In this document: piece after piece, positions 1 to 11,400 of the stretch | Layout of the letters: each line of letters begins with the position of its first letter | How positions within the stretch are numbered: the stretch's first letter is position 1 | From: Opisthorchis felineus | Taxonomy: Eukaryota > Platyhelminthes > Trematoda > Opisthorchiida > Opisthorchiidae | NCBI GenBank assembly: GCA_004794785.1 | Contig: SJOL01006496.1 | Location: 1,018,359-1,082,358, forward strand | Direction of reading: 5' to 3' | DNA length: 64,000 bases | The notes under the pieces: model-generated | The model's database searches: none | Seen by the model: only the letters and a program-made list of their open reading frames with translations | Told to the model about the DNA's origin: nothing | Translations under genes and position numbers: made by a program

Positions 1-210
1 ACCAAAGCCTTTGGCTCAAAAGCCTAACCGCAAGGCAGCGGTGTTGGGCTGGAAATGCAAGTACATTACCAATTTTACGGAACACGTCGCCACACATGTT
101 CCAACCCCCAACCTGGAGGGCCAGGAGACTGTGTTCGTCAGACCTCTAACCATTGACCAACCTGGTATGAGGGACTCTGCGAGTGTCGCGGGACACCCCC
201 CAGTATAGCT
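1..210 (-). mobile_element. SINE 3' portion (tRNA-derived fluke SINE)
   Basis: The reverse complement (GGTCTGACGAACACAGTCTCCTGG ... CTGCCTTGCGGTTAGGCTTTTGAG) matches the 3' part of the full-length SINE at 12806-13120 (GGTCTGATGAATACGGTCTCCTGG ... GTACGGTCAGGCTTCTGAGT). The tRNA-like head is not clear here, so this is a truncated copy on the minus strand. Confidence 0.6.
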
Positions 211-900
211 CAATGGGTCGCTGAGGTGCGCAAACCGCCACATCACGGTAAGGTCCAGTCTCTTCGTGACAGAATGACGATGATAGTGAAGCAGTGGCCG
301 CGTTTCGTGAATAGCCTTTTGAACGAGTTTCTCTATTCAACTAGCTTTGTCGTTGCCCTTCTCCCAGATTACTTAGTCAAAGACGAAGTGTCGGAACTGT
401 GGTTCTTCGGTTGAAGAATCCGCTGCATAGAGCTGAGATGGCCGACTCACTAGAATTCCCGTTAACTAAATGTCTGTTCGCAGTCTGTTTATACAGAGAC
501 GCAAGACCCAGCCACTGCAGTGCAAGGACATTTAGAGGCACAAGGCTTTTGTTCACTGCGTCAGGTTTATTCTGAGGACCAGGCGAACTCATTACTTTCC
601 AACACGGCGGTTTCACAACAGTCTTTCGGTGTTCCACATCTAGCAGCACACATCCATCAAGTTTGCTCGTGAAGTCTCAGACATATTCTCCGTTGATTAG
701 AAGTTGGTTGGGTGAAAAAATTCCCTAATTAGCTTTTCGATTGGTGCCGCCGCCGTGGGTGTCAACTCGAAACACGGCTTTCTGCGGTCATATCAGCCGT
801 TGAGACTCCTGGTTTTCAATGTGTCTGTCGTGTTTATCGCCAGAAACAAGTTTTATTGTGTTATGCTTCTGTGGGCTCTACACGCGAGTATATAAAAAGA

Positions 901-970
901 GTTCAGCTGTAACACCATTTCGGTGCCTAGCTACCTTACCACTCGAAGGAAGCACGAGGGCTGGGATACC
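901..970 (-). mobile_element. SINE fragment
   Basis: Contains the reverse complement of the SINE middle region: cagctgtaacaccatttcggtgcctagct ... aaggaagcacgagggctgggatac. The tRNA-like head is missing. It lies just 3' of an AT-rich tract (tatataaaaag). Confidence 0.6.
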
Positions 971-1314
971 GTACACGCGAGTACGGCAGCTTTAGTCGCT
1001 ACAGTCCAGTCACGGATGAAGTACTGTCGAACTTGGAGAAGAGCAAGGAGATGTTGAACAGTGAACTTGGGGCAGATTTTGCAAGTGAAGGTGACTGGGT
1101 GGATAGAAGAGTGCCGCATGACAAAATGAGTATTAGTGGTTTGGGTGCGCTTGTTGGCTATTGATGAGGTGGAAGTTGGTCTGTTTTCCGGAACTGGCTT
1201 TTGAACGTTTTGAATATGCGTTGCCAGCAACTTCGGGCAATGCAGCTCATCGATGGGATATTTACCTCTGCCAACAAACGACAGTGGAAGCCGATTGCGC
1301 AGCTCGGCGAACAA
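931..1314 (-). other. Unassigned 127-codon open frame
   Basis: An open frame on the minus strand from ATG 1314. Its last 15 or so codons run into the SINE fragment, so at most the first 110 could be original coding sequence. It contains TCKICPKFTVQHLL and MFAELRNRLPLSFVG but no domain I recognise. The start resembles [12 protein letters not shown], the start of the reverse-transcriptase fragment near 33.5 kb, so this may be retrotransposon debris. I do not claim a gene. Confidence 0.2.
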
Positions 1315-4068
1315 ACTAACTGCCGCCTGGAGAGCGATGGTTTCTTGATTTAGTCGCGTCGACGAGGGTCCCTAACAATCGATTGGGCGAGTCTATCTCT
1401 TCGCCCTGGCAGACGATACACGTCAACCTGAATAAGGTCGTGAGTCAGGCCTTTGATGCTTCTTTTTCACGTTACAGCATTACGTATGTGGTTTGGTCGG
1501 CGATAACTAAGTCGCCTTTTTATCTTCTTGCAAAGTGTCCAAGTTTTTCACCCGCACAACACCAACGGTTGAGCTACTGCTTTGTATACTCTTTCAGAGC
1601 AGGCCACTGTCACGTCGGCGCCGTACGTGGTTAATTTGAAGACCGAACGGGCTCTTCTTATTTTGGCACTCACCTTGTCGGCAATACTGACGACAGGAGT
1701 CAATTAACTACTCAGGTAGGTATATTTATTAAATCCAACCGTTGGGCCGTCACAGCTCGATTGGTTGCTATAATGGGGAGCTGCAGTATGGCAAAACTAA
1801 ACATCTTGTATCTAATCCAAGATAGCCACCCACTTGTCTTAGTGTTGTTAAGCCTACCCACTTGCGCTTTTATTTCTCAGGCAAACTTACCGAGTTGAGT
1901 TCTCATCTCTTCACAAAGGAGCATCTAGTTCGCTATGGAATTTATCGACATATTCGAAGCTACAGTCCGTCGACTAGTAAGCACAGACCTCAAGTAGGAG
2001 GCAATCAGCTTCTTAATCCCGAACTTCTGCAGACGCTGCCTGGCGAGCCGATCAGAGTGCGATCTCCACGAGCACCACTCAATTGGGGGTGCCCCTGCTC
2101 GTTAATTTAATGTAGGGCTAACCTTGGCATATTCAGCTGCAGCGCCTTCTTTGTTACCAGATACGTGCAGCCGGGTTAACATTCTCGCTGCGGGAGAAAA
2201 ATGTTACACTCTATGGGCATCCATTTGCTAACGCGATTTCCTTTAACTTGGGTGGAGGAGAAAGCACCACGTTTCGTGGGACAGCAAGCTATCTACCCAA
2301 GCTAGTCGAAGTAGGTACCAGAGGCGTCGACTGACACTGTCTGCCAAGAAAAACCAGGGGTTGCGGCATCACATCGAAACCCTGGAAAAAGAGGCGTGAT
2401 CTACCATCGCACTCCCTTAGGCCGTGAGAGCATTGAACCGTCACGATCAACCCATCCTTCATGAAATCAAGAACAACGCCGTAATCTAGATCACAAGCCG
2501 CAAGCGCTACCGCTGGCACAACCGGCCTTCTGATCCTTGCTTACGTTGGTGCGTTTCTTCCAGATAGCTTCGCTTTCTCGAGTCGTCGATTTTTTGCTTA
2601 CGGGTTTTTCCAAGGACGCTATTGCACCGTATTAGAGAGCAGACTGATGGGAAATACTTCGTCGGGAAAGATATCGTACAAGGGGATCAACTCTCAGAAT
2701 CTTCTCTCCCATCTCACAGGACCCATAAAAAGCCAAAACCGGGGCCTCCTCTGGAGTTCGGACTAAAAGTGCTCGGGGAGTTTTGTGCCCAACTGTGAGC
2801 ATTTCGTGGTTGGTTGTTTAAGGTTCGCTAAAACCGTTTCCTCTCACTGGTGCTGCATCTTGTGGAGGGAGGGTGAACTGCTATATACGAGCCCCATGCA
2901 CAGGAGGCCGTGCAATTAAACAGATAATTTGACCTTTGGAGTTCGGTTTACGGTCAACACGGTGATAGGCGGCGAACGGGGGAATAAAGTGGATAGATGC
3001 TAATTATCAATAAATGTGTTTGGTTCTGCTTGGATCAGACAAATAAGGACTTGGGTTGGTCTTGTATTTCATTGAAGGAATCTAAACTACCAAAAACAAA
3101 TACCGGGTATATGTTTAGCTCCTCCAGCTTCCTGTAAAAATTTCGACAATGTGTGTCTATTGGCTGCGGTCTTCTCCATCAATATCTACTTTCCATAAGA
3201 TTCTGCATTATGTGAAAAACGCATATCTCTGGGAAGCTGTCTCATCCTGTTTACTATTATGCTGAAGGAATCGGAGTTTAACTCTCTAGCAGGGCCAAGA
3301 TAGCTCAACCGTTAAGGCGTCAAATTAGTGAACGGAAGATCTGTGGTTCGAATCCAACCGCGGCCCGTCGATTGCTTCTGTCTAGACTGGTAGTATGTCA
3401 GTCCTGCTTCCTTGAACTTACACCGCAGCTATGCACCGAAAGGGTGCTACATGCCGAATATTTGTTTTTTTGTTGTTTACGGTAGTTTTGGTGACATTCG
3501 TACATGTTGAAATGAGCGACCTGATCTCCTTTGAAACGCCGAACGGAATGATCGTTGTACGATTACCAGACGTTGTACCCAAATACCACTTTTGGATCGG
3601 ATGTCTTGTCTATTGAATAGTGAACTACACTGGTCAAGTGTTGATGACTTGATGAGTTGTGAGTTTAATGAACAGTAAAAGCTGAAACTGGAAGCCAACG
3701 TCAGCCTTGTGGGTTTGCATCCTCCTATTTTCCGCATCCAGTCTTTCGTTGCAGCTGACCAGTTATTTGTTAATGTCGTCAGTTTTATTCTACTTTTCTC
3801 TGGATCTCATGGTAGGTGGACATAGTTTGTGTAAACTGGTGATGGACACTCGCGTATCCAAAGGAAATTCTGAATAGGTCTTTCCTGCACGTCATTTAGG
3901 GTTTGTTTACTTGCACTAAATTTAAGGTTAGTCAGCATTCTCTCCACGAGTTACGAACCCATTTCTGCTGTATTTATTTTTAGCTCCCTCAGAGGTCACC
4001 ATTTCTGGTTTTGTTTTGCATTACCTTGGTCGGGCCGTTCAATTGTACCTACCAGATCCTTCTTCGTC
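971..4068. other. Region upstream of KANK, no gene supported
   Basis: Apart from the SINE at 3.3 kb I see only short open frames. No exon with a clear domain is found. A KN-motif exon would be expected here or further upstream. The only ETP-containing reading is at 3512-3595 (see findings). Confidence 0.5.
3290..3456 (+). mobile_element. tRNA-derived SINE copy
   Basis: The tRNA-like head gatagctcaaccgttaaggcg (A box) is followed by gtggttcgaatcc (B box) and then the SINE body gtcgattgcttctgtctagactgg ... gcaccgaaagggtgctac. Diverged from the copy at 12.8 kb but complete through the middle region. Confidence 0.75.
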
Positions 4069-5463
4069 ATGCATAGCCAGAAACAACTAGTTATGTGGGA
4101 TGGATACAACAATGGGACTGGTTTGGGAAGCACATCGTACGCACTATCCGGCACGGCTAATCCACACTATTCCACGGCCGAACCAACAGAAGATCGGGAC
4201 TTATTTTTCACCGGAGGTAGCTATTACGCAGTGAGGGTTGAACAGGAAACCCACCCTCAGTTGACCAACTACCTTCATTCAGAAATGGACAACACTGCGG
4301 TGCCCTTGGCAGATGGGCACCTTGATGACGAAGAAACGGCCAATGGTCCTCATGATTACGATGCCACTGAGGAAAAAGTGCTTCAGTTGCAAATGGAGTT
4401 GGAACACATGCGGGAAAACTATGAGCAGTTACTGTTGGAAATACAGAACAATGATCAAGGTGCTAGCACCGAGGTAGAGGAAATAATCGAAGAAGAGGTT
4501 CGCACAGTGAAGGGCAATCGTCCGTCTGTGAAACAAGAAGAAGCCATCCACCTTGAGTCACCTGTCGCACGACGTGTAGTGACGCGCGAGGTGGCTATTC
4601 AATCGCCACTGATGACAACTCGTACAATGGCAACCATGGCTTCCCCGATAGATCCAGCAACTAAACAATGCTTCGCCGTAAACGTTCGTCCGTCCACAAA
4701 AGATGCAGGTACCTTGTGCCCACAGCCAATTAAACGTGAATTCGGGTGCACAGCAGTCGAATCTGATGCGGCGCTACACGAATGGGTAGAACAAAACATG
4801 ACTCATCACTCAGAAGTTACACGTAAACTGATTACCACGCTGCTTCGCAGTTGCTACAAAAGTCGTGAATCTTTTGTGCGCACCCTTCTGAGTGTCCTCA
4901 GAAAAGAAAACAAGACGGTTGGAGTAGAGGCGAAACCACAACAACGTCAGCAGTCGACATCTACACTCCCGTCTTTGCAAGAAATCCCTGTACAGGAAGC
5001 ACCAAAGGTTGAAGCACCACCACCAGTTGTGTTAACTGAGTCTCAGATGGTAGAAGCTCGTCCTTTGCTGATGAACAAGTCTTCTATGACTTCGCGTATC
5101 CACGCTGTTCATGTTGGTGTGGCCACTGAAAGCATACTACTGCGCAGTCAAGGCTCTCAAACACTGCAGCAAGTTTCTGATATAACAACTTCCGGCGTCC
5201 AAACCGATGGCCCTCCTGGTTTGGTTGATCGTGGTGTACATGCTGTTTTGGAGAGTATTCAACACGTCTCGTCGAGCTTTCAGCCGGAAGTGTCTAAGTC
5301 CGAACACTCTTCGGAGCATCAAGCGCAAACCGAAAGTAGCGCTAATCCCAGCACAGTTCGAACAACTATTGAATCTCGATCTACGACTACCGCAGACAAA
5401 CGTTTGCTCTCAGAGGCGATAAAAGAGGCAATGGAGCAGTCTAGTGAATGTATACGCACGACG
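4069..5463 (+). CDS. KANK: KANK exon 1 of model: low-complexity N-terminal region with coiled coil
   Basis: This is the longest open frame in the window (465 codons to the splice site). ATG 4069 has G at -3 and is the first methionine, but the frame stays open upstream past a possible acceptor at about 4056 (ctaccag), so this may be an internal exon. Residues about 100-128 ([20 protein letters not shown]) form a heptad coiled coil followed by an acidic stretch. Residues 250-285 are basic and helical. Residues about 349-390 carry spaced G-V-x-T motifs (VGVATES, SGVQTDG, RGVHA) resembling the repeated short motifs of vertebrate KANK linkers. The exon ends ACG|gtgagt in phase 0. No KN motif (aromatic-x-VETPYG type) is present. 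Confidence 0.85.
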
Positions 5464-8400
5464 GTGAGTCTCACAGGGTGCAAGGTGTAGTATTGTGTCT
5501 GTTTTCGGCGCCTGTTTTGTTGCAAGCCGTAGAGCAGGTTCGGGTTGATTTTTATGGTTATGCATATAGCACGGTGTGAATTCAAAAACATTTAGTGGTC
5601 CTTTCGATAATCCGATGTAAGTTACAGTCCAGTAGCCTACAGTGGCAGACGTGGTAATCCGCATTACACAGTGTACGTGCACTTGAGCTGTAGAGGATTT
5701 TCAACTTTTGCCCAAGCGCCCATGATGTAGCCAAAAAGTGACATTTATTCTAAATGGGGGCTTTCTGCTTGCCAACTGGTCTGTCCCGGACAATTTTCTC
5801 ACGCCGGGCTGATGCACTTGATCCTCGTTTGCTACCATCAGGTTGCAGCAATCAAGTCGTTACCCCCTTGTGTTGTTCCCCTGCCTGGCCGGACGTTGCA
5901 GTCATCCAGGTACATAACCGATATTGGATTTGAATTCATATACCATTGTATTATTGTGTAATTCCATGTGGAACCGAGAACTTTTGTAAGACCGAACCCC
6001 TAAGAATTGTCCATTTCGATAATTGCATGTGCTTTTAAAAGTATCGGTTTACTGCTCAGCTGACGCTATTTAATGTCAAGGTGACGAATGTGAACTTCAG
6101 TTTGAGGGAGACGAAGAATTCATCACGTTTGGCACTAGAAATAAAAATAATCCACCTGATCTACAACCGACCATGATTCAACGGATTTGAATCCAATCCT
6201 CAAGAGGTTTTCACACAAAGAAAAATAGTCAAAGATATCGGTGTTTAGGCGTAACACACTACTCATAAGGTTTCTGAAAATCCTTCGGCAGCCCACCACC
6301 GGTTTCGCCCTTCACGGGGCTCATCAGGTAGGCGCCGTCTCGGAGTTCCCGTCAACGTTATGTTCTACTTGAACTTAAATTGAACAGATTTCGTCAAATA
6401 CTGTCATTTGCACATGAGTTTGGTTGTTACAGGAGGCTCAACTGAATCCAGCTGTATCTCTCGTTTATGACGGTCTGCTTCAACTGATTGTGCACCTGGA
6501 TTTAGTTGAGTCTCCTGTCAAAGCCAAATTCCCGAGTAAATGAGAGTGTTTGTCGAAGATATTAGGAAATGGTAGTAAGATGAAGCAAAATTTGAATTAC
6601 CCCGTAAATTTCTGAGTTTGACGGCCACCTGAAGTATTGAACAACTTGGGAAAGTATTGACATTAACGCTTTTGGTGAAGGGCAATGAAAACGAGGTTAT
6701 TTCATCCTCGTAAGCCGGCGAGGAAGACTTCTACATGTGGTACGAGTTAGTGTTAGAGAGAGGAAGTTTAGAAATCAAACTCAGAGGAGCGTTCGTCGTA
6801 TTGGTAGAATTAGGACCGTCTTTGTATGGTACCAAATTGTCCCGTTTTAATTGAAGCAACTAAAATGTGCTGCCTCTTGTTTCACGAAAATCCACTCACT
6901 TACTATTGTTTTTTGCAGCTTTGATCGGGGAATTTTCTCTCTTCGATCAGAAGAGATGCTTCGGTAATAAGTAAGCATGCTTCTGGGGGACCGGGACATG
7001 TATTATCTCACTAATACTGTGAGCCTGCGCAATAGTTTTTCATATACCACCACCCACTCCAATATCGATAAGTCAAAACACTCGTATTTATCTGGAGTTT
7101 CAATGCTATTGTGATATGTTGTGTTGTCTGTCCCATTTCCTGGCTTCGGCATCATTAGCCTCCATTGTATTTGCGTGGAATGTTTGAAGCCATCGATCAA
7201 GACAAATCAGGTCTGGTCAAGTGAAACCCGCAACAGTGCTAGCGATATTGTTCTAAGATCACTGGCGGCGAGTCAATCTAGACCAGTGACAAAAGGTGTT
7301 GTCATTATGGGGCTTTTGTGAAGTAAATCAGCTGTTTCTGTAAGTGTTTGGTATTGAGAACCTTGTTTCCTTGGGAATGGTTGCACCGAAAAAATCATTA
7401 TCCGCTAGAAAGAAGTTTTTTCGTCTAGAGGATTACTGTACCATAACCCAACGGAGTGGTAACGGCCGGCGCTTACATTTTAAGGCTTGAGTAGCAATGC
7501 GACCGTAAGTTTTCCTTCAACATAACTAAGTAGAGAAGGACAAGAAAGAGGTGCCTCCCATGTACGCAGCAACACAGGAGTAGGGGGGCTAATTTGGGCA
7601 TCTTTAGGAAACATGTACCGGATGACATTACCTTTGCTTTTTTTCAAGGGATAAAAAATATGGCAGATCAAAGGGATGTGAAGTTACTTGGGGTTGAATG
7701 CGTTTGTGGTGGCGAAGGATTATTCAATAATCTAAACAAAACTGACGTTGAGGCTATTGATGTTGACGTTTCACTTATCATAGTGGACGACTGAGAGCAA
7801 CGTAGCAATTGATGCTAGATGAGAGTAAACTTGGTGTAGACTAAGTTAGGGAAGAAACTACTCTCTAATGGCCGGTAGCCTCAATTTACTTATATAGGTG
7901 GAACCGCTCTCATGAACGGCAAATATGTCACCCACATCATTTTCGAGTTCTGCCTATTGTTGTTTGACGTCGCGTCTGTCTTGTTTGGCATCGCAATCGT
8001 TGTATTATTACGTGAGTGGAGGCTTTGTGGTACCTATGTGAAACCGTTCCAGATAATGGGAGCAGGTCGTGGCACACACATTACTCGTTAGTAACCGATG
8101 ACGATTAATTTCGCCGGCGTATCAAACTGTCAGAAGCTGCCAGTTTGGAAAAGTGGATTGTTAGAACCCAGAAACCTATGTGAAAGTCTGAAGTAGATGG
8201 ATCAGTCAATTTTTGACGGATATCTGATGAGGTAATGTTCGTTCACGGAACATTACCAAGTGCCTCTCTATCGGTCTACCAGTCACTTCACCTCTTGTAC
8301 TCCATTATCGATAACATTTCTCGAATGATCAACATGTTGGTTTCTTCTGCTGAAGCAGATTTTTTGGGCAGACCGTCTAGCGTTTTTTTTACCATTTTAG

Positions 8401-11400
8401 CGTGTTTGGTTCTTCTGGGAGATTCAGTCGGCTCGCAGAGCACAACTTATTACAGATACCCGTATTGCTGATCAATTCACGCCAGTTCAATTCACACAAT
8501 CCTCTGTTCCTCGCGTTGTGAGATTCAATCCAAAACCTTGGATAAAACACGATCCATGGAAGTATGTCGGAAGTCTCCTAGGTTTGAACAAGAACCATAT
8601 TTTGAAACAGGACGTACGTAACATTGCTTCCGAGAAGACGGAAACATTTAGTCTGTTATGGATCGCGAAGACAGCAAAACAATAAACTGCGACTCCTATA
8701 CCACAGCTGCTAAACAGAATAAGATGGAAATTCTAAATCTTGGGATTATCAGAGTGGTCTTGGTAAATAGGTGTTCCTCTTCGTTGAAATGAAAGGCGAG
8801 TAGAAGCGAGAAGGCATGTTTATGGATGGATTCTGAGAGGCGGCTCATTAGGAGTCCCACTTTTCGAAGTGATGCCGATTTCACCACGCTATGTGTTGGA
8901 AGAAGAAAATACGAAATTTACTGGTGCTTTCTACTGGCATATTCAACAGTTGGTCTTATGTTTCATAGGCACATTTTGTCTTTTTGAGAGTGGGGTTACC
9001 GGGATTCCGGAAACGCACTTGGGTTGCGTAGGATATCTTTGCCAGTCACCCGTATACGCGGTCCTTTCGCTCCTTCAGATGAAAACAGCCGCATGGATCC
9101 CCAAAGTGTCCATCATTTTCCGTTACTTTAGCCCAAAACACTCCTTTCCGAAGAGTCTCAAAAGCCGCACGCCTTAGACTAAGTTTCCAGTCATTATCCT
9201 TTATTTTGTATTCAAAAATTATCGATCATCAAAGCATTCAGCTGTAGCACCCTTTCGGTGCCTAACTGCCATGTCACCACAAGGAAGCACGAGGGCTGGG
9301 ATACTGCCAGGTTGCCCAAGCCTAGACAGGGGAAGTTGAGAGGCAGAGGTCGGGTTCGAACCACGGACCTTCCGGTCAATAAATTCGCGCTCTAGCCACT
9401 GAGCCATCTTGGAATGGTACCTAGAAGCTGCGGCTTTAGGTACTCACCAATCGATGTCTTTTAATATGGCTCGTATTTTTAGGCGTTTAAAGCGAGGTTA
9501 TTCGAAGTCATATCCTTTATTCAGCTAACGCTAATCGGATAGTCAGGCTATGATATCTTTGCGATGCACATCCGCCACAAAGCTCGAAGGGAATGTGAGG
9601 GCTGAGATAGTGCCAAGTTATGCCCATTAAGTCAGTGAACAATCGGCAATTCAGGTTTGGGTTGGAACCACGGACCTCGCGTTCGGTAGCTCGAACCCAA
9701 GCTATAGCCTCGGTACTATTGGTATTCGTGTGCGCGTTATACCCATTATACCCGCCATTCCAAGGATGATATTTCTCACTACAAGAAGGCGATGAACGGC
9801 AACGTGACGAAAAAAGATGTACGCGATAATAGGGAGCCTACGTGCCATTGGTGTAGTTTCCTGTGCAGATTGTTTTCCTCCCTACTGTTGACTGGCGACG
9901 TCTTAAGCTATGGCCGCTAAACCAGATCAGTAACATGTATGATTTCAATTTCGATGTTGACTGTCTGGCTGCCTATTTGTTAGGTTGATCATCCTGGAAC
10001 GCTCTTAAATGGTTAACCTCGTATCCGTGTCACTCTTTTTTCTTCTTCAACTTTGGAGAAACAAGTCATTATTTACCATACTACAGTCATGATCCAGTTA
10101 CCAGGCCATGCCCTACCCAGCACACCAAACTACCACGCATCATTGTCTTAATAGCCTTCCTTCCTTTTGCATACAAAAAAATCACCCTTTTATTTGAAGT
10201 GTCTCATTTTTTCTCGTTTTTGCCGGTTAATCATCCAACCCCGTACCGCCCATGCTATAAAAGCCTGGGTGTTATCGTGTATTATATTATTGCCTCTTGG
10301 GTACTGTGCACGATTACATACTGCTCTCACCGGGATATTTTCCCTACCCGATTTTTCACACCATTATGTGTTTCGCTCCAAACCGCCATATCAGCATCTC
10401 CGATCCTCAAGACCTTTATCACCCACGGAGGTGCAGAAATTGTTCCAGTCAGGCCTTGGACCGGGCAGCACACCATTTTCGGAATTTGTGCAAACCCAGG
10501 AGACTTCGTATACTTCACATAGCCCCTACACAAAGACCGCGCAAGGTGAAAGCTGCACAGTTTCTACGGAACGGCGAATAGTTGATGAACAATCTGCCTG
10601 CCATATGGTCCCTAGTGATGTTAATTTGGATGAACTCGCGCGCGGTGATAGCGTCGTGCTGGACAGTATCTTGGCACGTTCTAAGCCGGTGGTTTCCTCT
10701 CACGTAATACGTCATTATCAGCCGTCTGTCGAAGTTGTGCACCACGTCACAGATCACCCGTCTCCACCCTTACTTCGGCCGTTAACTCCGATTCAGATAT
10801 CGCCCCAAACATCCCCATCCACCCGTGTTCCGGACGTCAGTGCCTTCCGATCACCGCCTTTGAAAAGCTACGAGATACCGATTTTTCATGCTTCACCAAC
10901 CTTCCAGGCTTCTGATTCTGTTGCTCGTACTTCCATCGCCCAAAGCCCAGAGTTGAAACACTTCTGGATGGAGACAATCCGAGTCCCGGGTGCGTCGTCA
11001 TCGAAAGAAAAGATGCCCATGCACCGTGAAGAGTGCTCCACTGGCGAACATACATATTTCACTGAGCATGTTACATCCGGATCTTCTGGTGTACATTCTG
11101 CCTCTCATGCAACGACGGCTTCCTCTTTTGGGACTAGTGAATCGGTGTTGACAACTGTTCATCCGGGGTAGGTTTGTTATTTTCGTGTCTTTGACCCACA
11201 AACCGAAGATCTATATCCTCAGTTGATTTCTTTACTATCCATATGACTTGCTGATTGATGTAGGACATGCAGTAAAAAGCCACAATAGGAGTAACATCAC
11301 AACCAGAATGTCCCGAAGTGAGGGGTGTACTTTCTTCATGGGTTTTGTAAATATGGGCCAAACTACTCAGTAGCAATTATTGAGCTCATTCTTAGGCAAA

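Noticed and set aside
885..900. TATA-like sequence gagtatataaaaag as a promoter
   Set aside because: It is more than 3 kb from the first supported exon, next to a SINE, and AT-rich strings are frequent here.
3431..3616. Small open frame with a hydrophobic start, resembling a secreted peptide
   Set aside because: The first residues (MHRKGATC) are the translated end of the SINE, so the apparent signal peptide is an artefact of a repeat junction.
10167..10394. N-terminal 76 codons of the 334-codon open frame as extra coding sequence
   Set aside because: Hydrophobic and unlike the Ser/Thr-rich remainder. The cag at 10392-10394 gives a phase-0 acceptor, so this part is better read as intron.
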